A model generated the notes under the pieces. It was given only the letters and a program-made list of their open reading frames with translations. It did no database searches and had not been told where the DNA came from. Source: an uncultured Bacteroidales bacterium (lineage in GTDB: Bacteria; Bacteroidota; Bacteroidia; Bacteroidales; UBA932). From it: 5,968 nt of DNA. Where the stretch lies: positions 1,312 to 7,279 of the forward strand of contig CAJOMY010000143.1 in assembly GCA_905235775.1 (NCBI GenBank). The letters run 5' to 3'. Of the stretch, positions 1 through 5,491 are shown piece after piece; the first letter of the stretch is position 1; the number at the start of each line of letters is the position of its first letter. The position numbers were made by a program, and so were the translations under genes.

Positions 1-125
1 GTGGCGCCGCTGCGCTCCAGCCGCACCCGGCCGCGCAGCACCGCCGGGAACAGCTCCCAGGCAGGCAGCGCACTCAGCAGGTAGTGGCTTCCCGCGTTCT
101 TGACGACCGTCGCGATCCCTTCCAT
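1..125 (-). CDS. rsgA: Ribosome small subunit-dependent GTPase A (RsgA), N-terminal fragment
   Basis: Only the first 41 codons are present; the gene leaves the window at base 1. RsgA is a circularly permuted GTPase that acts late in 30S ribosomal subunit maturation. The visible part begins MEGIATVVKNAGSHYLL and later contains LRGRVRLERSGAT. This matches the N-terminal OB-fold of Bacteroidetes RsgA, which typically opens as a short strand, then K-N/S-T-G-S-x-Y, and later a (K/R)G(K/R)xRL stretch before the NP(V/I)AVGD motif. That motif would lie just outside the window, as do the GTPase G-motifs, so the call rests on the OB-fold alone. The ATG at 125-123 lies only 6 bases after the polyprenyl synthetase stop (132-134), which suggests co-transcription with it. 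No strong Shine-Dalgarno is seen. Another OB-fold protein is possible but less likely. Confidence 0.72.
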   Translation of the reverse strand, partial: MEGIATVVKNAGSHYLLSALPAWELFPAVLRGRVRLERSGA

Positions 126-131
126 CCCGTA

Positions 132-1112
132 CTACCTGGCCCGGCCGACCAGCTTCTCCGCGAAGCGGCGCAGGACTTCCATCTTGAGCGGGCCGAAACC
201 GATGCCGGACACGGCTTCCAGCGCCCGGTCGGTGAAGCGGACGATCTCCGCCTTGGCGTCGGCGTCCACGCCGCAGGCCATGTAGATGTCCCGGACGGCC
301 GTGATCTTGGCGCTCCTCTGCTCCGGCGTGTCCGCGGGCAGGGCGAAAGCCGACAGGAAGGCGGCCTTGTCGGACGTCTTCTCCAGGGTGCGGACGGTCA
401 GCCAGCTCTTCTTGCCGTTGACGATGTCGCCGCCGATGGGCTTGCCGAACACCTTCTCGTCGCCGAAGGCGTCGAGGTAGTCGTCGGCCACCTGGAAGGC
501 CATGCCGAGCTCATAACCGTAGTTGTAGAGGGCGTCGCTCTCCCGCGTGGAGGCGCCGCCGATGATGGCGCCCATCGCGGCCGAGCAGGCCAGCAGGACC
601 GCCGTCTTGAGGCCGACCATCTTGTTGTAGTCCGCCATCGGCACTTCCGTCTCGGACTCGAAGTCCATGTCGTACTGCTGCCCGTCGCAGACCTGGGCGG
701 CCGTGCGGGAAAACAGGGCCAGGACGCGGTCCATCACGGCCCTGGGCGCCCGGGCGATGCGCTGGTAGGCGTCGATCAGCATCACGTCGCCGGACAGGAT
801 GGCGGTGTCTTCGTTCCATTTCTTCCACACGGTCGGCATCCCGCGGCGCAGGGGAGAGCGGTCCATGATGTCGTCGTGCATCAGGGTGAAGGAGTGGAAG
901 ACCTCCAAGGCGGTGGCGGGAGAGAGGATCCCCTCGTCGAAGGTGTCGGAGAAAAAGGAGTATGCCGTCAGGCAAAGGCGCGGACGGATGCGCTTGCCGC
1001 CGATCTGGATCATGTATCGCAGGGGGTCGTAGAGTCCTGCAGGCTCCCGGGTGAACCGGATCTCATCGAACATCTGTCCGATGAGCGCATCGATTTCTGT
1101 TTCTTTCAGCAT
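132..1112 (-). CDS. Polyprenyl synthetase family protein (trans-isoprenyl diphosphate synthase, short-chain type)
   Basis: The 326-residue product condenses isopentenyl diphosphate with an allylic diphosphate to make linear all-trans prenyl diphosphates in the cytoplasm, feeding quinone and other isoprenoid synthesis. All family landmarks are visible in order: GGKRIRP (38-44) for IPP binding, the first Asp-rich motif DDIMD (80-84) followed by RRG (89-91), K169-T170, the second Asp-rich motif DDYLD (210-214), and GGDIVNGKKS (227-236). Length is normal for the family. The first motif is plain DDxxD without the two-residue insertion of E. coli-type farnesyl synthases. Phe75 sits five residues before it and Thr76 four before. 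By family rules this pattern suggests a C20 or C15 product rather than a long chain, but that is an inference. The start MLKETEIDALIGQMFDEI aligns in style with Bacteroidales homologues, which open with a short helix before the REPxxLYDPxRY stretch seen here at 22-33. It is followed closely by rsgA. Confidence 0.95.
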   Translation of the reverse strand: MLKETEIDALIGQMFDEIRFTREPAGLYDPLRYMIQIGGKRIRPRLCLTAYSFFSDTFDEGILSPATALEVFHSFTLMHDDIMDRSPLRRGMPTVWKKWNEDTAILSGDVMLIDAYQRIARAPRAVMDRVLALFSRTAAQVCDGQQYDMDFESETEVPMADYNKMVGLKTAVLLACSAAMGAIIGGASTRESDALYNYGYELGMAFQVADDYLDAFGDEKVFGKPIGGDIVNGKKSWLTVRTLEKTSDKAAFLSAFALPADTPEQRSAKITAVRDIYMACGVDADAKAEIVRFTDRALEAVSGIGFGPLKMEVLRRFAEKLVGRAR

Positions 1113-1230
1113 AGTTATGACAAATGTACATAAAAACTTGCGTTTTTATGCCAGTTGTATAAAAAACAAAGCGCTGATAAACCGCATCGGCCGTCCAGCA
1201 CAGGGCGAAAAAGGCCAGCAGCGGCAGCAT
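1063..1230 (-). CDS. Possible small hydrophobic ORF (55 codons) overlapping the polyprenyl synthetase start
   Basis: An ATG at 1230-1228 opens a frame beginning MLPLLAFFALCWTADAVYQR and ending at TGA 1065-1063, inside the polyprenyl synthetase in another frame. The first dozen residues are hydrophobic, like a short signal or membrane segment, and the first 20 or so codons have the GC-rich third positions of neighbouring genes. After that the frame crosses the AT-rich inverted repeat and promoter-like box and then shadows the next gene, and the later part looks non-coding. The ATG lies 24 bases after the stop of the 64-codon ORF upstream and in the same frame. I do not recognise it. It may be a real small membrane peptide, a decayed gene tail, or chance. 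This 142-base linker (1113-1254) holds nothing else I can support beyond the repeat and -7 box. Confidence 0.2.
   Translation of the reverse strand: MLPLLAFFALCWTADAVYQRFVFYTTGIKTQVFMYICHNYAERNRNRCAHRTDVR
1121..1128 (-). promoter_or_regulatory. Candidate Bacteroidetes -7 promoter box for the polyprenyl synthetase
   Basis: Read on the minus strand the bases are TACATTTG, an exact match to the Bacteroidetes primary-sigma -7 consensus TAnnTTTG. The box ends 8 bases before the ATG at 1112, so a transcript would have a leader of only a few bases or almost none. No good -33 TTTG lies 17-23 bases upstream; the closest is a weak TGG at about 22 bases. The box is directly preceded by a perfect inverted repeat (1129-1150). 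An eight-base match with four specified T/G positions can occur by chance, so this is a candidate only. Confidence 0.4.
1129..1150 (-). repeat. Perfect 9-bp inverted repeat abutting the -7 box (possible operator or terminator)
   Basis: The two arms are CATAAAAAC and GTTTTTATG with four bases between them and no mismatch. In minus-strand RNA the loop is GCAA, a GNRA-type tetraloop closed by a C-G pair, and the 3' arm carries five U residues. It lies between the end of the small-ORF cluster and the polyprenyl synthetase, immediately upstream of TACATTTG. It could terminate transcription of the lipoprotein/small-ORF unit, or act as a DNA operator for the following promoter. The stem is AT-rich and no long U tract follows the 3' arm, so terminator strength would be modest. 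Confidence 0.45.
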
Positions 1231-1254
1231 GGTTACGGCACAACCACTGTCGCT

Positions 1255-1449
1255 TTACTTGATCATATTTTTAGCCAAAAGGCCCAGGAAGAAACGTTCC
1301 GACGCGGTGAGGGTCTGGATGTGCCCCAGAAGGACAATGCTCAGACCGGCAAAGCGCTTGCATTCCGCCGTGAACTGCTGCAATCCCTCGGAACCGTTAT
1401 AGGCCAGCGCGAAGCTGTCCCAGAAATGGACCATCTGGTCGGTGGTCAT
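1255..1449 (-). CDS. Small protein of unknown function (64 aa), last of the lipoprotein/small-ORF chain
   Basis: I do not recognise this protein. It starts MTTDQMVHFWDSFALAYNGS and ends FFLGLLAKNMIK. A Cys-containing amphipathic stretch (CKRFAGLSIVLLGHIQTL) occupies about residues 29-46; it is probably not a full membrane span. There is no signal peptide. The start at 1449-1447 is chosen because its ATG overlaps the upstream ORF's TGA as ATGA, a classic translational coupling junction. The frame can be read further upstream from an ATG at 1554, but that 35-residue extension is Pro/Gly/Arg-rich and is the shadow of the 45-codon ORF. Composition (Trp, Phe, mixed charges, Leu-rich helix) looks like real coding sequence. 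It probably acts with the lipoprotein and the 45-residue ORF with which it is co-translated, but nothing shows the function. Confidence 0.6.
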   Translation of the reverse strand: MTTDQMVHFWDSFALAYNGSEGLQQFTAECKRFAGLSIVLLGHIQTLTASERFFLGLLAKNMIK

Positions 1450-1583
1450 GTGGGGATCTCCTGCACCCGTTTCTGCTTGGAGAAGATGTTGCAGAAAAGG
1501 AACAGGTGCCCCAGGTCGAACATGGGGAGGCCATCCTCTCCCACCTGGGTCCACTGGGTGATATCAATTTCTTTCATACTCAT
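1446..1583 (-). CDS. Small protein of unknown function (45 aa), coupled to the lipoprotein gene
   Basis: The frame opens MSMKEIDITQWTQVGEDGLP and ends KQKRVQEIPT before TGA at 1448-1446. Its ATG (1583-1581) overlaps the lipoprotein stop TGA (1582-1580) as ATGA, and its own stop overlaps the next ORF's ATG in the same way. Two such junctions in a row argue that it is translated. It has an acidic N-terminal part, a central hydrophobic patch (MFDLGHLFLFCNIF, about 21-34) and a basic tail. I recognise no family. A second in-frame ATG at codon 3 is an alternative start. It and the 64-residue ORF could be two halves of one ancestral protein split by a frameshift, but both having clean coupled starts makes separate genes more likely. 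Confidence 0.55.
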   Translation of the reverse strand: MSMKEIDITQWTQVGEDGLPMFDLGHLFLFCNIFSKQKRVQEIPT

Positions 1584-2371
1584 AGCAGTACTCTTGTCAT
1601 CTCGAAGGAGGCCGTGTAGGTGCCGCCCTCGTCATTCATGCGCAGCGCCGTCCACTTCATCTTTCCGTCCTGGATATCGATCTCCCACCACTCCCGCAGT
1701 TCGTCGCCGCCCAGGCCCGGCCGCCAGCGTGTACAGAGCAGGACGCCATCGACGAAATACTCATTGAGGATGTCTCCGCCGGGCACCCAGCTGTCACCCA
1801 CCTTGTTGTAGTATTCGTAAGTGCCGTCCGCATTGTATTTCCAGCGGTGCACTTCGTCATCGTCATAATCGGACTGTTCGCTGGTCCTTCTCCCCTCCCA
1901 GGTGCCAACAATGTCCTTCCGGAAGTCTTTATCGACGCGCACCCAGCGCTCCCTGTATGCCTCGTGATACACGGGCTCGCCATTGATGAGGATGCTCCAG
2001 TCCGACAACAGGTGCAGGTCCTTCTCCGTGATGGTGGAGACGGTGAGCTCGAGGTTGTGCGTAACGGCATCACTCTCCCGGGCAGTCATCGTGACCTTGT
2101 TCCCGCTGATCTGGACATCTGCCGTAGTCTGGTCATTCCACGAATCGCTGTAGCAGTCAGCCATGCTGCCATATGCTTTGGTGGCAGACTCGAACGTGAC
2201 TACCGTTTTCAGATTCGTGGGGGCCGGCACACCGTCCAGTTCGGCCACCATCCACTTTCCGATCAGCATGTCGGCCAAGGTTATTTCCTGCGTACAGGAA
2301 GCAAAAATGCCGATGCCGCTGACAAGCGCGGCGGCGAGGACTCCACTAACGATATTTTCCCTCATATTCAT
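1580..2371 (-). CDS. Lipoprotein with two tandem lipocalin-like domains, function unknown
   Basis: The 263-residue product starts MNMRENIVSGVLAAALVSGI and has a signal peptide of about 25 residues ending in FASC, a type II (lipoprotein) cleavage site with Cys26 as the lipidated residue. Phe at -3 is slightly off consensus but tolerated in Bacteroidetes. It should be anchored to a membrane facing the periplasm or cell surface. Two halves each open with the G-x-W signature of lipocalin-like beta barrels: GKW at 38-40 and GTW at 156-158, the second followed by WKYNADGTYEYY, a typical strand pattern of Bacteroidetes lipocalin-like proteins. This suggests an internal domain duplication that may bind a small hydrophobic ligand; no ligand can be inferred. 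It is the first gene of a chain with two small ORFs downstream, joined by ATGA overlaps. Upstream a GAGATTTG sequence, one base off the TAnnTTTG box, lies just before the start, without a clear -33 element. Confidence 0.82.
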   Translation of the reverse strand: MNMRENIVSGVLAAALVSGIGIFASCTQEITLADMLIGKWMVAELDGVPAPTNLKTVVTFESATKAYGSMADCYSDSWNDQTTADVQISGNKVTMTARESDAVTHNLELTVSTITEKDLHLLSDWSILINGEPVYHEAYRERWVRVDKDFRKDIVGTWEGRRTSEQSDYDDDEVHRWKYNADGTYEYYNKVGDSWVPGGDILNEYFVDGVLLCTRWRPGLGGDELREWWEIDIQDGKMKWTALRMNDEGGTYTASFEMTRVLL

Positions 2372-2390
2372 TCTACAAATCTCTAAATCA

Positions 2391-2444
2391 TCACTTTAAA
2401 TACTTCTGCCTGAGCTTTTCCTGATCTTTCTTAAGTGCAATCAT
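2391..2444 (-). CDS. 17-codon micro-ORF coupled to the amidohydrolase stop (micro-peptide or gene remnant)
   Basis: An ATG at 2444-2442 overlaps the amidohydrolase TGA (2443-2441) as ATGA and opens a 17-residue frame, MIALKKDQEKLRQKYLK, ending at TGA 2393-2391. The peptide is a highly charged, helix-forming sequence with heptad-like spacing of Leu and Tyr. It is 19 bases upstream of the lipoprotein start. The stop-start overlap matches the other coupled junctions in this window. It may be a leader peptide, a genuine tiny protein, or the surviving N-terminus of a larger gene removed when the lipoprotein cassette was joined here. Length alone makes chance possible. Confidence 0.3.
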   Translation of the reverse strand: MIALKKDQEKLRQKYLK

Positions 2445-4096
2445 TTCATTTTCTTTCCGCCGAAGTACACCTCAGCCGGTTTGTTGTGACTAAAGCCTTC
2501 GTGCTCCGCCGTGAGCAGGTCGTGGTCGAACACCAGGAAGTCGGCGTCCTTGCCGGGAGTGACGGAACCCTTCTTATCCTCGATGCCAAGCTGCTTTGCT
2601 CCGTTGATCGTAAACCCGAGCAGCATCTCTTCAATGTTCATTCTTTCGTCCGCAGGCGGGCATACGGTATCGCATCTTGAAAATTCATAATTCCTGGTCT
2701 TTTCGGTGATCTTTCGCGTCATACCGACTTCCATGCCAAGATACGGATTCCATGTCATAAAATCTTCAAAAACGATGTTGTCACTGGACCATGCAACCAA
2801 AGCTCCGCTGTCCCAAAGCGTTTTGCAACGGAACTGCTTGCATGCGCGTTCCATACCAAGCCATTGAGCGGCTTCATCCGGATTTCCGGCATGCCAGTGC
2901 GGTGTGAAGTTGGCAATCACGCCAAGCTTTGCAAACCTGTCAAGATCCGCGTCGTCCTGAATCTCCAGATGAGCGCAGGTAACCCGCACATGTAATTTGT
3001 CACCCAGCTCCTTTCTGGCCAATTCAACACCGTCCAGTACCGTGCGGGACGCGCGCTCACCGACCGTGTGAAGATGAAGATCCAGATTCGCATCGTTGAG
3101 ATTCTTCAAAAGTTCACAGATCCCCTCTGCGGAAAAGGCGGTAGCTCCCGTCGTACCGACATCCACATACGGGGTGACCATGGCGGCGGTATGGATCTTC
3201 TGCGTTCCGTCCATGAATACCTTCATCGTATGGACCTTCAGGTGCTCCGTGTCGTATTCGCGATGGAAGTGTTTCACCGCCTCGAGGCCCTCCTCGGCAT
3301 CCCGCTCCGTATTGACCACCAGGCTGCCGTCAACATAGACGGGAAGCTTTCCCTGTTCGTCGAGCGCCTTCAGGCGTTTATATACCTTCTCATGGAACTT
3401 CGGATCCCCCGGAAGACCTGAGTCAAAGACCGCGCACACGCCGTATTCGACAGAGAAATCGATCCAGCGCTTGAGACATGCGTCAACCTGCTCATCCGTC
3501 AGCGCCATCGAGCTGTCGAGGATGATCGGTACTTCCGCCGCGCCTTCAATACAATTTCCGGTCACATGTCCGTCCTTGCGCACATAAATGGCAAGTCCCG
3601 GGATGGGATCCGGCGTGTCGTCTGTAATGCCATGCCGCTCAAGGATCTTGGAGTTCACCCAGATGCTGTGCCCCTCCCCTTCCTGGATCTGAAGCTCGGC
3701 ATCCGGACAGATCGCGTCAAGATCCTCCTTTACGATTTCCTCACCATTGAGGTCTTTTTTCTCCAGCAAGAATCTGTAACGCTTCTCGCCGGGATGCTCT
3801 TTGATATATTTCGCCATGATGTCCAGCGCTTCCTGTTTGCCGTTCGGTTCCAGGCGTTCTCCCATCGGTGCGTATTCAAACCCCACGGGAATAGTTACGT
3901 GGACGTGGCTGTCGATGATGCCCGGCATGATGAATTTGCCGCCGAGGTCCGTGACCTCTCCCTCATAGGCCGACAGGCCGGCCTCATCGCCCACATATAC
4001 GAATTTTCCGTCCTTCACCGCCAGGGCGGTCGCCATGGGCTGGTTCTTGTCCGCCGTAAAGATTCTGGCGTTCTTGATGATCTTGTCTGCTTTCAT
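2441..4096 (-). CDS. Amidohydrolase family protein, YtcJ/Amidohydrolase_3 type
   Basis: The 551-residue, full-length product belongs to the amidohydrolase superfamily (metal-dependent TIM-barrel hydrolases), in the YtcJ-like/Amidohydrolase_3 group, usually about 520-560 residues. The N-terminal beta-sandwich strand (KIIKNARIFTAD, 5-16) leads to PGIIDSHVHV with the metal-binding HxH at His64 and His66. Further landmarks are MKVFMDGT (291-298) with Lys292 as the possible bridging lysine, HLHTVGERA (341-349), CAHLE (374-378), and SSDN with Asp439 as the expected catalytic Asp. The closing motif NGAKQLGIEDKKGSVTPGKDADFLVF (498-523) returns to the beta-sandwich. There is no signal peptide, so it should be cytoplasmic. 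Known relatives cleave varied amides, formamides and cyclic amides; the substrate here is not inferable. It starts 45 bases after the MATE gene stop and is a close paralogue of the amidohydrolase at the right edge. That gap has no convincing promoter, so an operon is likely. Confidence 0.93.
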   Translation of the reverse strand: MKADKIIKNARIFTADKNQPMATALAVKDGKFVYVGDEAGLSAYEGEVTDLGGKFIMPGIIDSHVHVTIPVGFEYAPMGERLEPNGKQEALDIMAKYIKEHPGEKRYRFLLEKKDLNGEEIVKEDLDAICPDAELQIQEGEGHSIWVNSKILERHGITDDTPDPIPGLAIYVRKDGHVTGNCIEGAAEVPIILDSSMALTDEQVDACLKRWIDFSVEYGVCAVFDSGLPGDPKFHEKVYKRLKALDEQGKLPVYVDGSLVVNTERDAEEGLEAVKHFHREYDTEHLKVHTMKVFMDGTQKIHTAAMVTPYVDVGTTGATAFSAEGICELLKNLNDANLDLHLHTVGERASRTVLDGVELARKELGDKLHVRVTCAHLEIQDDADLDRFAKLGVIANFTPHWHAGNPDEAAQWLGMERACKQFRCKTLWDSGALVAWSSDNIVFEDFMTWNPYLGMEVGMTRKITEKTRNYEFSRCDTVCPPADERMNIEEMLLGFTINGAKQLGIEDKKGSVTPGKDADFLVFDHDLLTAEHEGFSHNKPAEVYFGGKKMK

Positions 4097-4141
4097 AAGG
4101 GATGTTTTATGTTGGTTGAAATAATAATTATTGTGTCAATG

Positions 4142-5491
4142 TCAATAGTGATACCTCTTTTGCAGGGCGGCCATGAAGACTCCTCCGGTGACCGCGGCCA
4201 TGAATTCGGCAAAGACGGCCGCACTCCAGATTCCGTCCACCCCGAACAGAAGCGGGAACAGCATCACGGCCGAGAGTTCAAATACAAACAAGCGCAAAAA
4301 GGAAATGAGGGCCGATACCTGTCCGTTGTTCAGCGCAGTAAAAAAGGCCGAAGTGAAAATCGCGATTCCCATGAACAGGAAGGCCAGGAAGGCGAAAGAG
4401 TAAATCCGGAATGCGTGGACAGCATCCGAGAGCAACTGTCCCCCGTCCCGCAGGAAAAGGGCGGAAAAAGGTCGGGCCAGCAACCCGGAGAGAACGAACA
4501 TCGTGACGGATGCCACAACGATGATTTTTATGCTCCTCCTGCGCAGATTCCTGAGTTCACTGTGACCCTGTGCGCCGTAATGATAGCTGATGACCGGCCC
4601 GACGCCGTTGGAATACCCGACAAAAATCGCAGAGAAAATCTGGTTGACATACGTCAGCAGGCCGAAAATGATCACTCCGTTTTCCCCTGCATACCGCAGC
4701 AGCTGCACATTGTAGAAAAGCTCCACGAAAGATCCGGCGGCTTCCGCCATGAATTCCGACGAACCGTTGGCGCAGCATTTGACCAGCGCCTTGCCGTCCC
4801 ATATCGGCTTCACCAGCTGCAGGACGCTGTCATTCTTCCGGGCGAAATAGAGAATCGAGAACACGCCCCCCACCAGCTGGGTCAGGGCCGATGCCGCAGC
4901 AGCACCGGCAATCCCCCACCGGAATACAATCAGGAAAAGCGCATCCAGCACCGCGTTGCAAAGCCCGGTTAAAATGGTAATGTAAAGCCCCAGGCGTGGT
5001 TTTTCCGCTGCGACAAAGAAAAGCTGGAACTCATACACCCATATCCAGGCAGGCAGCGCCAGGATGAAGATGCGGCCATACAGAACGCTGTCGGCAAGGA
5101 GTTTTCCCTCCGCGCCAAACATGCCGGCGATCCAGGGCATGAATATAAAGCCCAGCACCATCAGCACAACGCCCACAACGGAAGAAGCCAGCACAATCAG
5201 GGAAAACAGGCGCCTGGCCCGTACCGGGTTGTTCTCCCCCAGCGTCTTGGCCACCAGCGCGTTGCCGCCCACGCCGAACATATAACCGATCGTGCCGAGA
5301 ATGTTCAGGACGGGCATGGGCATTATCAGCGTTAGCGCCGCAAATTCCGATTTCCCCGCGAAATTCGCAACAAAGAAGCCGTCCACCATGATGTAGAGCG
5401 ATGCAAAGATGTTCATCGCAATGGCCGGCAGGGTAAACCGCAGCAATTTACCGCTTGTAAAATGCTCTGATAAATGAATCCGGGAAGCCAT
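4142..5491 (-). CDS. MATE family efflux transporter (MepA/NorM-like)
   Basis: The 449-residue protein is an inner-membrane antiporter of the multidrug and toxic compound extrusion family, which exports cationic or amphipathic compounds using a Na+ or H+ gradient. It is hydrophobic throughout, with about 12 membrane segments in two halves and the usual length of 440-460. Family signatures include MVDGFFVANFAGKSEFAAL in the first helix region (35-53), GVGGNALVAKTLGE (73-86), the mid-protein loop with RKND (218-221) before the second half, and SNGVGPVISYHYGA (294-307), resembling the G-x-G-x-x-P-(I/V)-x-x-(Y)-(N/H)-(Y)-GA motif of MepA-like members. The ATG at 5491-5489 is preferred over a TTG one codon upstream; it overlaps the stop of the upstream amidohydrolase as TGATG, so the two are translationally coupled. 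The sandwich between two amidohydrolases suggests export of their substrate or product, though this is an inference. Confidence 0.93.
   Translation of the reverse strand: MASRIHLSEHFTSGKLLRFTLPAIAMNIFASLYIMVDGFFVANFAGKSEFAALTLIMPMPVLNILGTIGYMFGVGGNALVAKTLGENNPVRARRLFSLIVLASSVVGVVLMVLGFIFMPWIAGMFGAEGKLLADSVLYGRIFILALPAWIWVYEFQLFFVAAEKPRLGLYITILTGLCNAVLDALFLIVFRWGIAGAAAASALTQLVGGVFSILYFARKNDSVLQLVKPIWDGKALVKCCANGSSEFMAEAAGSFVELFYNVQLLRYAGENGVIIFGLLTYVNQIFSAIFVGYSNGVGPVISYHYGAQGHSELRNLRRRSIKIIVVASVTMFVLSGLLARPFSALFLRDGGQLLSDAVHAFRIYSFAFLAFLFMGIAIFTSAFFTALNNGQVSALISFLRLFVFELSAVMLFPLLFGVDGIWSAAVFAEFMAAVTGGVFMAALQKRYHY

Noticed and set aside
84..1133. 349-codon open frame on the plus strand
   Set aside because: It is antisense to the polyprenyl synthetase, whose motifs are all intact. 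Its translation is rich in Gly, Arg, Asp, His and Val, as expected for the mirror of a GC-rich gene, and shows no recognisable domain.
1450..1554. N-terminal extension of the 64-residue ORF to an ATG at 1554
   Set aside because: The extra 35 residues are Pro/Gly/Arg-rich and overlap the better-supported 45-codon ORF in another frame.
1847..2386. 179-codon plus-strand frame opposite the lipoprotein
   Set aside because: Antisense shadow. The minus-strand frame has a signal peptide, lipobox and repeated lipocalin-like signatures.
4097..4141. Promoter in the MATE-amidohydrolase gap, including TTGACA-like bases and a short AATAATTATT palindrome
   Set aside because: The TTGACA-like bases have no matching -10, no TAnnTTTG box is present, and the palindrome is short and all A/T. 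A GTCAAT direct repeat over the MATE stop is only two copies.
3566..4972. 468-codon open frame on the plus strand
   Set aside because: It spans the antisense of two unrelated real genes (the amidohydrolase and the MATE gene) and the gap between them. Its translation is low-complexity, charged and has no domain.
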